Source: Chelativorans salis (GTDB taxonomy: Bacteria > Pseudomonadota > Alphaproteobacteria > Rhizobiales > Rhizobiaceae). Taken from it: 64,000 bases of DNA. A program made the position numbers and the translations under genes. This document shows, piece by piece, positions 26,098 to 34,507 of this stretch (the stretch's first letter is position 1; each line of letters begins with the position of its first letter). The notes beneath the pieces were generated by a model. The model had not been told where the DNA came from. It saw only the letters and a program-made list of their open reading frames with translations, and made no database searches. The stretch is taken from contig NZ_JAOCZP010000003.1 in assembly GCF_025336525.1 (NCBI RefSeq), positions 186,001-250,000 of the forward strand, written 5' to 3'.

Positions 26098-27003
26098 CTA
26101 TTCGAGTGCCGCGACGTTTTGCGGCGCCAGCCGGCCGCGAAGGAGGTCCGCCAGCGCCCGGATGTTGCCCTTGAAGCGCCCCTTGCGGTCCACCCACGGC
26201 TCGGGCGTGAAGAGCTTGATCGTGTTGGCAAGGAGGTTCCGCGCGATCTGTACCGATGCATGCCGCAAGCTCATGGTTTTCTTGCGCACGAGATAGATCG
26301 GGTTGGCGATCTGCGAATAGCCGAAGCGGACACCGGAGGTGCGGCCGGACTTCGTGCCGAGGTGGACCCCGCGCAGCCGCCGCGAAATCACGATCTTTCC
26401 GTGGCGAGCCATCTGGCGGCTGAAATCGACATCCTCCAGCCATCCATAAAGCGGCAGGTTTTCGTCGAAGGCCAATCCCTCGGTCCGCACCGTTGCCATG
26501 CGCACGGCCATGTTGCAGCCATAGGCGTTGTAAATCGTCTGCGGATCGTCCGAGGCGTCAGCAGGATCGTGCCGCCCGCGATCAATGATCGCCAGCGCCT
26601 CCGAGATATCTATGCCGGGACCGGTGATCCCGTCTGCATCCACCGTTCCCGTGCACATGATTACGCTCGGTTCCGACACAAATATCCGCTCCGTTTCATC
26701 GACATAGGACGGCGCCATGAGGAAATCGTCGTCCAGGAACAACAGGATGTCGGCGGCGGGGACGTTGCGCAGGATATGATTGCGTTGCCGGCACAGGCCG
26801 CGCTCGGAAACGAGCACGCGGATATCCAGCCCAATTGCGTCCAGCGCCTCCATGTCGACATCGTCCTCACGCGCGGCGCAGATGACCACCTCGTCCGGCC
26901 GCCGGACCTGCCGTGCCAGGTGCGGCAGCAGCGTTTTGAGGATTTCGCGCCTTCCGCTGGTGGCGATGCCGATGGCAAAGCGGGTGCCGCTAGCTTGTGC
27001 CAT
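26098..27003 (-). CDS. Glycosyltransferase, GT2 family
   Basis: 301 residues. The GT-A fold is shown by FAIGIATSGRREILKTLLPHL at the N-terminus in part, the acidic metal/nucleotide site ILLFLDDDFLM near residue 90, and GWLEDVDFSRQM near 190, the ED-type catalytic motif. This is typical of inverting beta-glycosyltransferases such as rhizobial ExoO/ExoU/ExoW. Its start overlaps the end of the ExoP gene by 14 bases, so it is co-translated with the chain-length regulator. Confidence 0.88.
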   Translation of the reverse strand: MAQASGTRFAIGIATSGRREILKTLLPHLARQVRRPDEVVICAAREDDVDMEALDAIGLDIRVLVSERGLCRQRNHILRNVPAADILLFLDDDFLMAPSYVDETERIFVSEPSVIMCTGTVDADGITGPGIDISEALAIIDRGRHDPADASDDPQTIYNAYGCNMAVRMATVRTEGLAFDENLPLYGWLEDVDFSRQMARHGKIVISRRLRGVHLGTKSGRTSGVRFGYSQIANPIYLVRKKTMSLRHASVQIARNLLANTIKLFTPEPWVDRKGRFKGNIRALADLLRGRLAPQNVAALE

Positions 27004-29371
27004 GGCCGCCGCCGTAAAATTGTGAAGCGGGAAGAGCGCCGGGGGGCCGCCGGCGGCGCGTGCTCCGATTGAAGATCACGCCGAGGATGCTCACGCGCGA
27101 TTTACCGAAGGTCGCCAGAGCCTCTGCCAGCCGCTCGACCGTCATCTTCCGATGATTGCCCAAGACGAGCAGGATGCCGTCGAGATAGGAACTGGCGACA
27201 CGGGCATCGACCGAGCTTTCGAACGCCGACAGGTCGACAATGACGACGGTGTAGCGGTCGCGAAGCATGTCGACCTGCGCCTTCAAAGCCGGTAGGTGGC
27301 CATAGCGATGGGAGGGGTGCGCCGAACGCTTGATCTGATCCACCGTCAGCACGGGCACCATCGCCAGCTCGCCGAGCTTCTCCGGCAGCAACGGCTGGCC
27401 GCCCTCCTTCTCCTTCAGCTCCATCTCCGCGAAACGCGACTTGGTCTTGCGCTCGCTGTAGCGCGGAAGAGGCCGCTCAACCTTCTCGGGTTCGATAGAT
27501 GGCGATGGTGGGCTACCAAGCTGCGCCATGGTCAGACCCAGGTCCTCGCCCTGCCCTGCCGCAAGATGGCTGATATGCGGGTACGGGAAATTGGCGTCGA
27601 CGAGGATAACGGACACGCCCTCGTTCAGGTAAAGTTGCGCCAGATTGGTGGCGATGGTCGTCTTGCCTTCGCCGGCATCCACCGAGGTGATACCGAGGAC
27701 GATCGATCCGTTCGCCGGAAAGGTTGCGTCGATGGAGTTCTTGACGCTGCGCAGCGCTTCCGAAAAGTTCGAATATGGCGCGTCCAGCACGTAGCGTAAG
27801 CTCCCGGTCTCGCTGCCGGACGAGATATTCCAGGTCGAGCGGAAGCGTGTCGCGGGCACGTGGCCGAGCATGGGCAGCCCCAACTCACGGCCCAGACGCT
27901 CACCTGAACCGATGCGGCGGTCGAAGACTTCGCGCGCGCCGGCAAGGCCGATGCCGGCGGCAAAACCCAGCATCATCGAGAAGGGCAGGACCAGCGTCGT
28001 CTTCGGCCAGATCTTGGACAGCGGCGGTGTGGCCGCAGTAACGAAGCGCGCATCGCCTATCGGAAACGACTGCTTCTGCAGGGCGCCGAGGAGCTGCTGC
28101 AGCAGGTTCTCATACATGCGCCGGTAGGTCGCCGCCCGGCTTTCCAGCTCGCCGAGCTCGACGCGGGCAAGGTTCGTGCCGGCGGTGGTTTGCTTCAGGC
28201 CGTCGAGCTGCTCGCTCAACAGCTTCTCGCGCGTGATCGCGGTCTCCAGGTTCGTCTTGTAGACGCCCTGTATGCGCACCAGTTCGCGGCGGATCTCGCC
28301 TTCGAGCTGCGCAATCTCCTCCTCCGCCGCGCGCACGGGCGCGCCGCCCGCTCCATATCGGCTCTGCAGTGTTTCCAGTTTGACAGCCGCCGCCTGAAGG
28401 TCCTCGCGCAGCTTGTAGATCTGCGTGTTGTTCAGCGCCTCACCTACGTACCCATCCATGATATCGCCGGCGAGCAGGCGGTTGATGGTCGCAAGCTTGG
28501 CCGATTCCGTGGCCCGGTTGGCCTGCGCCACCAGGAGCTGCGTGCTGATTTCCGAAAGCTGCTGGTGGTCGAGCGACGCCGCCGCGCCGACCTGCGTGAT
28601 GCCGTTCTTGTTGCGGTATTCCTCCACGGCGAGCGCGGCTTCGCGCGCCTGCTGGGCGACGTCTATCAGCCGATCTTCCAGCCACGCCGCGCCGCGCGTC
28701 AGCGCTTCGGCCTTGGCGTTTAGGCTCGCCTGCATATAGGCCCTGGCAATGGCGTTCGCGGCGTTCGCTGCTTTCACCGGATCGGTCGAGGTGTATCCAA
28801 TCTCCAGCACGTAGGACTGCCCGACACGGCGAACGGACACCCGGGATAGGAAACCGGCCATTGTCCGGCGCATGGTCTCTTCTTCGGTCTGCGCCCCCGC
28901 GGCATCCTCCCCGCTGGCCTCCGGCTCTCCCTGGAAAAGCGTGAAGAGCGACACGATTCCCGAGCGTATGGTCGACCTCCAGGACCGGCTCTCCAGGATT
29001 TCCGGATCCTCGAGGAGATTGAGCTCCTTGATCACCGCCCTGGCAATCGCCTCGGACTTGACGATCTCGACCTCGCTGGCGATCTCCGCCGCCTCGATGA
29101 TGATCGTTCCCGTCGAGGCGTCCTGGGAGGCTATGCGCGCCTGCTCGTGGTCGATCACCAGACGGGCGATGGCCGAATAGGTCGGCTCGGTCTTGGCGAT
29201 GTAGAGCCCTCCAAGCGCGATGCCGACCATGGTCATCAGGATGATGAGCAGGATATGACGGCGTAGGAAAGACCAGATGTCGCGAAAGGTGATGTATTCC
29301 TTGCTCGCCGCCGGCGCGCCGCGTTCGCCGCTGAGCTTGCGTATCTCCTGGATCACCATGCCCCTGTTCAC
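26990..29371 (-). CDS. exoP: ExoP/Wzc-like polysaccharide co-polymerase with BY-kinase-type ATPase domain
   Basis: 793 residues from GTG at 29371; an ATG four codons on is possible. There is a membrane helix at about 39-60, a long periplasmic coiled-coil section (about 60-440), a second helix (about 455-480) and a cytoplasmic ATPase. The Walker A is SVDAGEGKTTIATNLA (K570). The region normally carrying Walker A' reads VILVDANFPYP and the Walker B region VIVDLSAF, both away from consensus. The C-terminal tail has one Tyr rather than a Tyr cluster. It controls chain length and export of the polymer in concert with ExoF, 24 bases upstream. Confidence 0.88.
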   Translation of the reverse strand: MNRGMVIQEIRKLSGERGAPAASKEYITFRDIWSFLRRHILLIILMTMVGIALGGLYIAKTEPTYSAIARLVIDHEQARIASQDASTGTIIIEAAEIASEVEIVKSEAIARAVIKELNLLEDPEILESRSWRSTIRSGIVSLFTLFQGEPEASGEDAAGAQTEEETMRRTMAGFLSRVSVRRVGQSYVLEIGYTSTDPVKAANAANAIARAYMQASLNAKAEALTRGAAWLEDRLIDVAQQAREAALAVEEYRNKNGITQVGAAASLDHQQLSEISTQLLVAQANRATESAKLATINRLLAGDIMDGYVGEALNNTQIYKLREDLQAAAVKLETLQSRYGAGGAPVRAAEEEIAQLEGEIRRELVRIQGVYKTNLETAITREKLLSEQLDGLKQTTAGTNLARVELGELESRAATYRRMYENLLQQLLGALQKQSFPIGDARFVTAATPPLSKIWPKTTLVLPFSMMLGFAAGIGLAGAREVFDRRIGSGERLGRELGLPMLGHVPATRFRSTWNISSGSETGSLRYVLDAPYSNFSEALRSVKNSIDATFPANGSIVLGITSVDAGEGKTTIATNLAQLYLNEGVSVILVDANFPYPHISHLAAGQGEDLGLTMAQLGSPPSPSIEPEKVERPLPRYSERKTKSRFAEMELKEKEGGQPLLPEKLGELAMVPVLTVDQIKRSAHPSHRYGHLPALKAQVDMLRDRYTVVIVDLSAFESSVDARVASSYLDGILLVLGNHRKMTVERLAEALATFGKSRVSILGVIFNRSTRRRRPPGALPASQFYGGGHGTS

Positions 29372-29395
29372 CCATCCATGTTCGGTTGCGCCGCA

Positions 29396-30742
29396 CTACC
29401 GGGAAAGCATCGTTTCACTGATGTCCGCGGCGGCGGCGGACGCTGCCTCACCCGCTGCTTCCGTCAAATCGAGCCGCACCTCGAGGACATCGCCGGGCTC
29501 CAGCATGGTGCCGGCCGAAGCCTCGAACGTGTCGCCATTCTCGCCGCCACGGATGATGGTGAAGCGCAGCGGATTCTCCTCAATGGCCACCCGCGCATCG
29601 CGTCTGGCGATCGAGGCGCCTGTCGCCTGAAGCAGCCTTTCGTTGATTTGCCGCCGCAGCTTCAGTTCCTCGATTTCCGCAATGGTCGTCTGCAGGTCGC
29701 GGCTGATCTCGGTCTTGCGCTGCCCCTTGAGGCTCAGCGCATCGCGGTTCGTCTCGCTCAACCTCTGCTTGGCGCGCATGGAGGCTATGGCAAGGTCCAG
29801 CCGCTCGCTCTGCAGATCAGCGACGACGCGTTCCAATCCGGTCTCGCGCGACCGGGTGGCCGTGCCGCTGCTGACGAGCTTGGAGATGTCCTTGAGCTCG
29901 GCCTCGGCGATGCTGACCTGACGGTCTTGCGCAACCATCTTCTCGTCGAGGACCGCGATCTCCTTGCTGAACAGCGCACTCAACTCATCCAGGGATTCGA
30001 GCTGACGCTCGAATGCCTCGGTCCGCGCCTTGAAGATCACTTCCTCCTCGCGCAGGACTTGCGCGGCGGCGACGGAGAGGCCGGTACCGCCGGTCTCCGC
30101 CGGGAATTCGATCGTCGGCTTTTCGTCGAGTTCGGCTTTCAGCCGCGCCCGCCGCGCCATCAGCCGCTGCAACTCCAGATCGATGCGTCCGACTTCGCCC
30201 ACGTAGCGGATCTGCTCCAGCTCCGAATATCCACCCTGCGGGTCGCTCTTACGTGCCCGTCCACCCGCCATCGCCAGTGCCTGCAGGACGGTGAGGCCCG
30301 GCCGGTACTCGAACTCGCCGGGCCGGTCGACGCTGCCCGTCACATAAAGCGACGGATACCGCACCACCTCGACCGTCGTGACCGGCGGGGTAACGAGCCC
30401 CGTCTGCCGTTTCAGTTCCTTAGCAATTTCGGATGCAAGGGCACTGGCAGTCCGCCCTGCGGCAGGAATTTCGCCGACCAGCGGTATCGAGATCGAGCCC
30501 GACTGCGCCACAGTGTATTCGCCATTCAAGGGAGTCCATTCCCGGTATTCGCCCAGGCTGGGCACCCATTCCACCACCGTCACCTTTACCCGCGTGTGCG
30601 GCCGGAGCTGGAACAATTCATCCGCCCGCCCCGGTAGGGCTGCAAGACAAACGGCGCAGATGACGATCGCCGTCAGCACCATAGAAGCCACTTGCCGCCG
30701 CAGGCCGGAAGTTTCATCGATTTCTGTGCGGTTCTCTGCCAT
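29396..30742 (-). CDS. exoF: ExoF-like polysaccharide export (outer-membrane/periplasmic) protein
   Basis: 448 residues from the ATG at 30740-30742. An N-terminal signal or anchor helix (about 20-40) is followed by the polysaccharide-export domain (about 45-140: FQLRPHTRVKVTVVEW, then IPLVGEIPAAGRT) and a SLBB-like segment (YPSLYVTGSVDRPGEFEYRPGLTVLQAL). The second half is a coiled coil, as in rhizobial ExoF. It is the first gene of the ExoF-ExoP-GT2-GT4 operon and faces a divergent glycosyltransferase across a 323-base gap. Confidence 0.88.
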   Translation of the reverse strand: MAENRTEIDETSGLRRQVASMVLTAIVICAVCLAALPGRADELFQLRPHTRVKVTVVEWVPSLGEYREWTPLNGEYTVAQSGSISIPLVGEIPAAGRTASALASEIAKELKRQTGLVTPPVTTVEVVRYPSLYVTGSVDRPGEFEYRPGLTVLQALAMAGGRARKSDPQGGYSELEQIRYVGEVGRIDLELQRLMARRARLKAELDEKPTIEFPAETGGTGLSVAAAQVLREEEVIFKARTEAFERQLESLDELSALFSKEIAVLDEKMVAQDRQVSIAEAELKDISKLVSSGTATRSRETGLERVVADLQSERLDLAIASMRAKQRLSETNRDALSLKGQRKTEISRDLQTTIAEIEELKLRRQINERLLQATGASIARRDARVAIEENPLRFTIIRGGENGDTFEASAGTMLEPGDVLEVRLDLTEAAGEAASAAAADISETMLSR

Positions 30743-31065
30743 GATCTGCCCTGCGGGCTGTGCGAAAGCACCCCGGTGGAAAGGGCGCGCGAAAAGCCCG
30801 CCCAGTCCTGCCGATCATCAATCGAATTCCCGCAAGGTAAATACCGAAGGCCCTAGTCCCTTTCGGCTAGACGCGGCTAAGCGTCTGCCATCTTCGAAGC
30901 AGGAGGAACGCTGCGTGAGGATGATTCCAGCCCGAACGGATGAAGACCTAGTCCCTTTGCGCCGCCGGACTGACCGTACAGATAGGGGATTGGCCTGATG
31001 TACGGCGTGTTCCCGGATGCCCTTTCGCTCCACCATCCCGACAATTGGCTTCGTTCGGGGGAGGA
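30743..31065. promoter_or_regulatory. Divergent control region with a repeated 12-base element
   Basis: No gene is seen in these 323 bases between exoF (minus) and the glycosyltransferase (plus). The 12-mer CCTAGTCCCTTT occurs at 30852-30863 and again at 30947-30958, 95 bases apart in the same direction. The first copy lies in an imperfect palindrome (CCGAAGG ... CCTTTCGG, 30844-30866) and is followed by a perfect 6-bp inverted repeat AGACGC/GCGTCT (30869-30886). This looks like a regulator-binding region for the exopolysaccharide genes; the regulator is unknown. Confidence 0.5.
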
Positions 31066-32202
31066 ATGGTTTTGCGCGTCGCGATCGTCCATTACTGGCT
31101 GGTGTCGATGCGGGGTGGGGAGAAGGTCGTGGAAGCTCTCTGCGACATGTATCCCGGCGCCGATATCTTCACCCTCGTCTATGACGAAGAACGGGTTTCG
31201 GCAAAGATACGGCGCCACAAGGTCACGCCGTCCTTCCTGCAGAAGATTCCCGGCGCACGCAGATACTACCAGTCCCTGTTGCCGCTGATGCCCTTCGCGC
31301 TCGAAAGCTTCGACCTGTCGGGCTACGACCTGATCCTCTCCAGCGAATCGGGTCCGGCCAAGGGCATCGTCCCCGGACCGCAGGCGACCCATATCTGCTA
31401 CTGCCACTCACCCATGCGTTATCTATGGGATCACTACCATTTTTACCGGGCCGGCTCCGGGCTTCTCACCCGTGCAGCGCTGCCGGTCCTTGCTCCGGCG
31501 CTGAGGGCCTGGGACGTATCGACCAGCGCGCGGGTCGACAAATTCGTCGCCAACTCGCACCACGTCGCCGCCCGCGTCGAGAAGTACTACCGGCGCGACG
31601 CCACCGTGCTCAATCCGCCGGTTACGGTTCAGGATTTCTCGCCCCTTGCCGAGATCGGCGATTTCTATCTCTGCGCCGGTCAGCTCGTCGGCTACAAACG
31701 CATCGAGCTGGCGGTGGAAGCCTTTTCGAAAATGGCGGAGAATCTCGTCGTTATCGGCGAAGGAAAGGAGATGGCACGGCTCAAGCGCATAGCCGGTCCG
31801 ACAATCACCTTCCTTGGCCGGACGACCTTCCCCGTACTGAAAGACATGCTTGCTCGCTGCCGCGCCCTGGTCTTCCCCGGCGAAGAGGACTTCGGGATCG
31901 TTCCGGTCGAAGCCATGGCGAGCGGCCGGCCGGTCATCGCCTTCGGCGGTGGCGGCGCACTGGACAGCATCGTTCCCGACCGCACAGGCATCCTGTTCCA
32001 GGAACAGTCCGTGCAAGGGCTGATCGAGGCTGTAAGGCGTTTTCAGTCGATGGAATCGACATTCCGCCCGGACCTGATCCGCAATCATGCTCTCCAGTTC
32101 AGCGAAGCAAACTTCAAGGCGAAGATGCAGCAAATCATCGACGCGGAGCTGATGCAGCGGAATGGCGCGGGGTCTCGCCTTCCCGAACGCGCCGCCGCTT
32201 AG
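31066..32202 (+). CDS. Glycosyltransferase, GT4 family
   Basis: 378 residues from the ATG at 31066. A strong GGGGGAGG lies directly before this ATG and six bases before an in-frame TTG at 31072, so the TTG may be the true start. The N-terminus (VAIVHYWLVSMRGGEKVVEAL), ICYCHSPMRYLWDHY and the donor-site VFPGEEDFGIVPVEAMASG identify a GT-B enzyme of the type common in exopolysaccharide loci. It ends with a polar tail and is followed by a small coiled-coil gene. Substrate not predictable. Confidence 0.9.
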   Translation: MVLRVAIVHYWLVSMRGGEKVVEALCDMYPGADIFTLVYDEERVSAKIRRHKVTPSFLQKIPGARRYYQSLLPLMPFALESFDLSGYDLILSSESGPAKGIVPGPQATHICYCHSPMRYLWDHYHFYRAGSGLLTRAALPVLAPALRAWDVSTSARVDKFVANSHHVAARVEKYYRRDATVLNPPVTVQDFSPLAEIGDFYLCAGQLVGYKRIELAVEAFSKMAENLVVIGEGKEMARLKRIAGPTITFLGRTTFPVLKDMLARCRALVFPGEEDFGIVPVEAMASGRPVIAFGGGGALDSIVPDRTGILFQEQSVQGLIEAVRRFQSMESTFRPDLIRNHALQFSEANFKAKMQQIIDAELMQRNGAGSRLPERAAA

Positions 32203-32230
32203 CTCAGGAACAAAGGGGCAAGGTGCCACG

Positions 32231-32572
32231 GTGTTGGGATTTCGCATACGCAGCGAGGAACGCGACCGCTACGCGGACTGTGAGCGGATCGCCATGCTTG
32301 ACAGGGTTCTCGACGAGATCGAGATGGAGCTTTTGGCCGAAAAAGCAGGCTTCCAGAAGCGCTACGAGTCCGCCGCCGTCACTGCAGCCTTCGCCCAGCA
32401 ACACTACGAAGACGAGGTGCATGACATCCGGACGTTGGCGAAGGTGGACGATCTTACGCGCTCGCTGAAGGCGTTCGACGCACGCATTGCGGCGCTAGAC
32501 AACCAGATCGATCTTGTCACGGCGCTGCGAAGAACCGTTCGCTCCTTCGCCGCCGAGTACGGCATTGATTAG
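32231..32572 (+). CDS. Unknown small coiled-coil protein
   Basis: 113 residues from a GTG at 32231; an ATG at 32162 would overlap the glycosyltransferase end by 41 bases and is the alternative. The protein is almost wholly helical and charged (RIRSEERDRYADCERIAMLD, then LDEIEMELLAEKAGFQKRYES in parts) with heptad-like Leu spacing and no membrane segment. I do not recognise the family. It follows the glycosyltransferase closely and is probably in its operon. Confidence 0.55.
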   Translation: MLGFRIRSEERDRYADCERIAMLDRVLDEIEMELLAEKAGFQKRYESAAVTAAFAQQHYEDEVHDIRTLAKVDDLTRSLKAFDARIAALDNQIDLVTALRRTVRSFAAEYGID

Positions 32573-32775
32573 CTCCTCCCAACAGTCATGCGTCGTTCGC
32601 GGTTGTGCAGCCTGCACCTCCCAAATTGATTAGTCCGAAAGGTCAGATACCCTGATAGATAGAGAATGCTAACACCTATGCGTTGGGAATTCTGCACAAA
32701 TATCTTAGCTGCATCAAACAGATACGGCTCTATGATTGGCTCTACTGACACGCAAATCGGGCCGTGTGGACGGGC
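32573..32775. other. Low-GC stretch with no recognised gene
   Basis: About 200 bases clearly poorer in G+C than the flanks. Short frames here have no family resemblance. It separates the polysaccharide locus from the unrelated genes to the right and may hold the promoter of the small ORF at 32776. Lower GC at such a border is compatible with past transfer or with a promoter region; the sequence does not distinguish these. Confidence 0.4.
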
Positions 32776-32913
32776 ATGGACGATGCGGATTTCGAGGCTG
32801 TAAGATTCCTCAATTCCTTCATCAAATTGCCGCACAAACAAGAAGCCTTGTGTTCGACAGCGGAGCAGAACGCGACCAACTCAACTGTCGGCAAACTGGG
32901 CATGTATGGGTGA
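32776..32913 (+). CDS. Possible small ORF (45 aa) coupled to the next gene
   Basis: It starts with ATG at 32776 and encodes a normal-looking acidic/polar peptide beginning MDDADFEAVRFLNSFIKLP. Its TGA overlaps the ATG at 32913 of the following gene by one base (TGATG), a common coupling arrangement. No family is recognised and no strong ribosome-binding site was seen. Alternatively it is the remnant of an N-terminal part of the next gene. Confidence 0.4.
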   Translation: MDDADFEAVRFLNSFIKLPHKQEALCSTAEQNATNSTVGKLGMYG

Positions 32914-33950
32914 TGTGGCACGCTAGCAGTTCCCAAAGAGCGATTGCGCGGACCGACATGCCGAGGGTGCTGTCGCTCATCCAGAAGAATGTCGGCGATT
33001 TTACGCTGGACCTCTCGGGCCTGCACGTGGTGGTTCCGGCAGCTGCGGGATACCGCGCGGCGACAGCGACGCTCGCGCTGATGGCCGGCGCGGCCAGCGC
33101 GACAGCCATCACGCGCCCCTCCAACCGCTATTACTCCGCCCAGGAAGCGGCGGACGTAACGTCGTCGCTGGCAGCGCTGGCGGGGGTCCGTGGCCGCCTC
33201 AGGATCAGCGAGCGCATCGACCATCAGACCTGCAGCAACACGAACATACTCGTCAACAGCGACCCCATTCCGCCCATCACGCGATCGATCATCGAGCGGC
33301 TACCCAGGCGCTCGGTCATTGCGATGATGAGCGAGCCATGGATGCTGTTGAGGGGAGAGATCGACATCAGGGCATGCCAGGAACATCGGGTTCCCATCTC
33401 CGCCGTAAACGAATCCCATCCCGCAATCGGCGGAGAGGACTACCACGCCGCGTTGTGCCTCAAGCTTTTCCAAGAGGCGGGGATACCGCTCGACAAGGCC
33501 GCGGTCGCGCTCATTTGCGGCAATCCGCTGGCCCGCGACCTCAAGCGGGGCATGCGGGCGGCGGGAGCACAGGTCGAGGTGTTTCCCAATCCGGATATGG
33601 TGTTCACGCACTCCTGGAATGCCGTCGTCCTGGCGCAAAGGCCGACAGATCGACCGAGCCTCGGCATCCACGATCTCGGGCGCATTGCCAAGGTCGCTCC
33701 AAATGCAGTGATCCTCCAGTACTGGGGAGATATCGACCGCAAGGCAGCCCGCTATTTCGGGCTCAAGGTCTGGCCGCCGCGCACCCCTGGCAAGAGCCAG
33801 ATGGGCATGCCGCTGGAGGCCCTGGGGCCTGAACCGATGGTGCGCCTCATCGCCGGCACACTCAAAGCCGCCGAGCTTGTCCTGGCAGGTGGGACCCCCG
33901 GTCCCGGCGGAGTGGCGCAGTTCTTCAATGCCTCCGACTGGTCCCTCTAA
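32913..33950 (+). CDS. Unknown protein with Rossmann-like features
   Basis: 345 residues from the ATG at 32913; an ATG at 32958 is an alternative. The longer frame reaching back to 32736 reads as non-protein-like sequence and was not used. There is no signal peptide or membrane helix. Two beta-alpha-beta-like stretches are visible: LDLSGLHVVVPAAAGYRAATATLALMAG in parts near the N-terminus, and KAAVALICGNPLARDLKRGM near residue 195. HPAIGGEDYHAAL and WNAVVLAQRP lie around the second. I do not recognise the family and assign no reaction. The downstream gap has a 7-bp perfect stem-loop (33963-33982). Confidence 0.65.
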   Translation: MWHASSSQRAIARTDMPRVLSLIQKNVGDFTLDLSGLHVVVPAAAGYRAATATLALMAGAASATAITRPSNRYYSAQEAADVTSSLAALAGVRGRLRISERIDHQTCSNTNILVNSDPIPPITRSIIERLPRRSVIAMMSEPWMLLRGEIDIRACQEHRVPISAVNESHPAIGGEDYHAALCLKLFQEAGIPLDKAAVALICGNPLARDLKRGMRAAGAQVEVFPNPDMVFTHSWNAVVLAQRPTDRPSLGIHDLGRIAKVAPNAVILQYWGDIDRKAARYFGLKVWPPRTPGKSQMGMPLEALGPEPMVRLIAGTLKAAELVLAGGTPGPGGVAQFFNASDWSL

Positions 33951-33962
33951 TCGGCTAGAAAA

Positions 33963-33982
33963 CCGGTGCTACCTTGCACCGG
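33963..33982. other. Perfect 7-bp inverted repeat between the unknown gene and the copper genes
   Basis: CCGGTGC (33963-33969), loop TACCTT and GCACCGG (33976-33982). On the plus strand no T-run follows; AAAA precedes it, so a U-tract would appear only in a minus-strand transcript. It could be part of a bidirectional terminator or an operator for the copper genes; it does not match the CueR box I know. Confidence 0.35.
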
Positions 33983-34052
33983 CGCGTCGGAACGTCTCAT
34001 ATGACGAGATAGCTTGCCTTTTGGCAGCTTTGAGATCATCGTGCCAGACGCT

Positions 34053-34412
34053 ATGAAGCTTCGTTCGGCGCGCCAGGTCGCTACCTTTCTACTCGCGGTG
34101 TTTATGACCGTGGGTTTGAACCTGTCTGCGGTCCAGGCCAGCGACATGACGGTTCAAATGGCCATGACGGCGGAGATGACAGCCTACGACGGCGGCAACT
34201 GCCAGGATTGCACGAACACCGGCGAGGGCCACGGCACACAGGCCCTTTGTCCGACGACCGCCTGTGCCGCGCCCATCCTTGCCGTGCTTCCGCATGTGCC
34301 AGCGACGGCGATCGCTACCGCACCGGCCCCTTCGCTGCGACCATCGGCCCAAATGACCGGATGGGCCTTTCTGCCCGATCCATACCCTCCCAGAGGCGAC
34401 ACCCTCATGTGA
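34053..34412 (+). CDS. Small exported Cys-containing protein of the copper group
   Basis: 119 residues from the ATG at 34053, chosen because it gives a clean signal peptide (ATFLLAVFMTVGLNLSAVQAS). The mature part is Met-rich at first (MTVQMAMTAEM) and then has four Cys in NCQDC and LCPTTAC, a pattern suited to binding Cu(I) or forming disulfides. It ends in a Pro-rich tail. It precedes a multicopper oxidase and a DUF411 protein on the same strand, so a role in periplasmic copper handling is inferred. Family not recognised with certainty. Confidence 0.65.
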   Translation: MKLRSARQVATFLLAVFMTVGLNLSAVQASDMTVQMAMTAEMTAYDGGNCQDCTNTGEGHGTQALCPTTACAAPILAVLPHVPATAIATAPAPSLRPSAQMTGWAFLPDPYPPRGDTLM

Positions 34413-34507
34413 CGTGGGTGTTGTCGGCCGCTTCACGTGGCCGATCTCAGCGCCCCGAGATGTGTCCGTAGCCATCGACGGCGCGGTCACTACCTACTGT
34501 CCACAGG

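Noticed and set aside
33963-33982. CueR/MerR operator before the copper genes
   Set aside because: The inverted repeat lacks the CueR half-site pattern and the 19-20-base spacer promoter elements I would expect.
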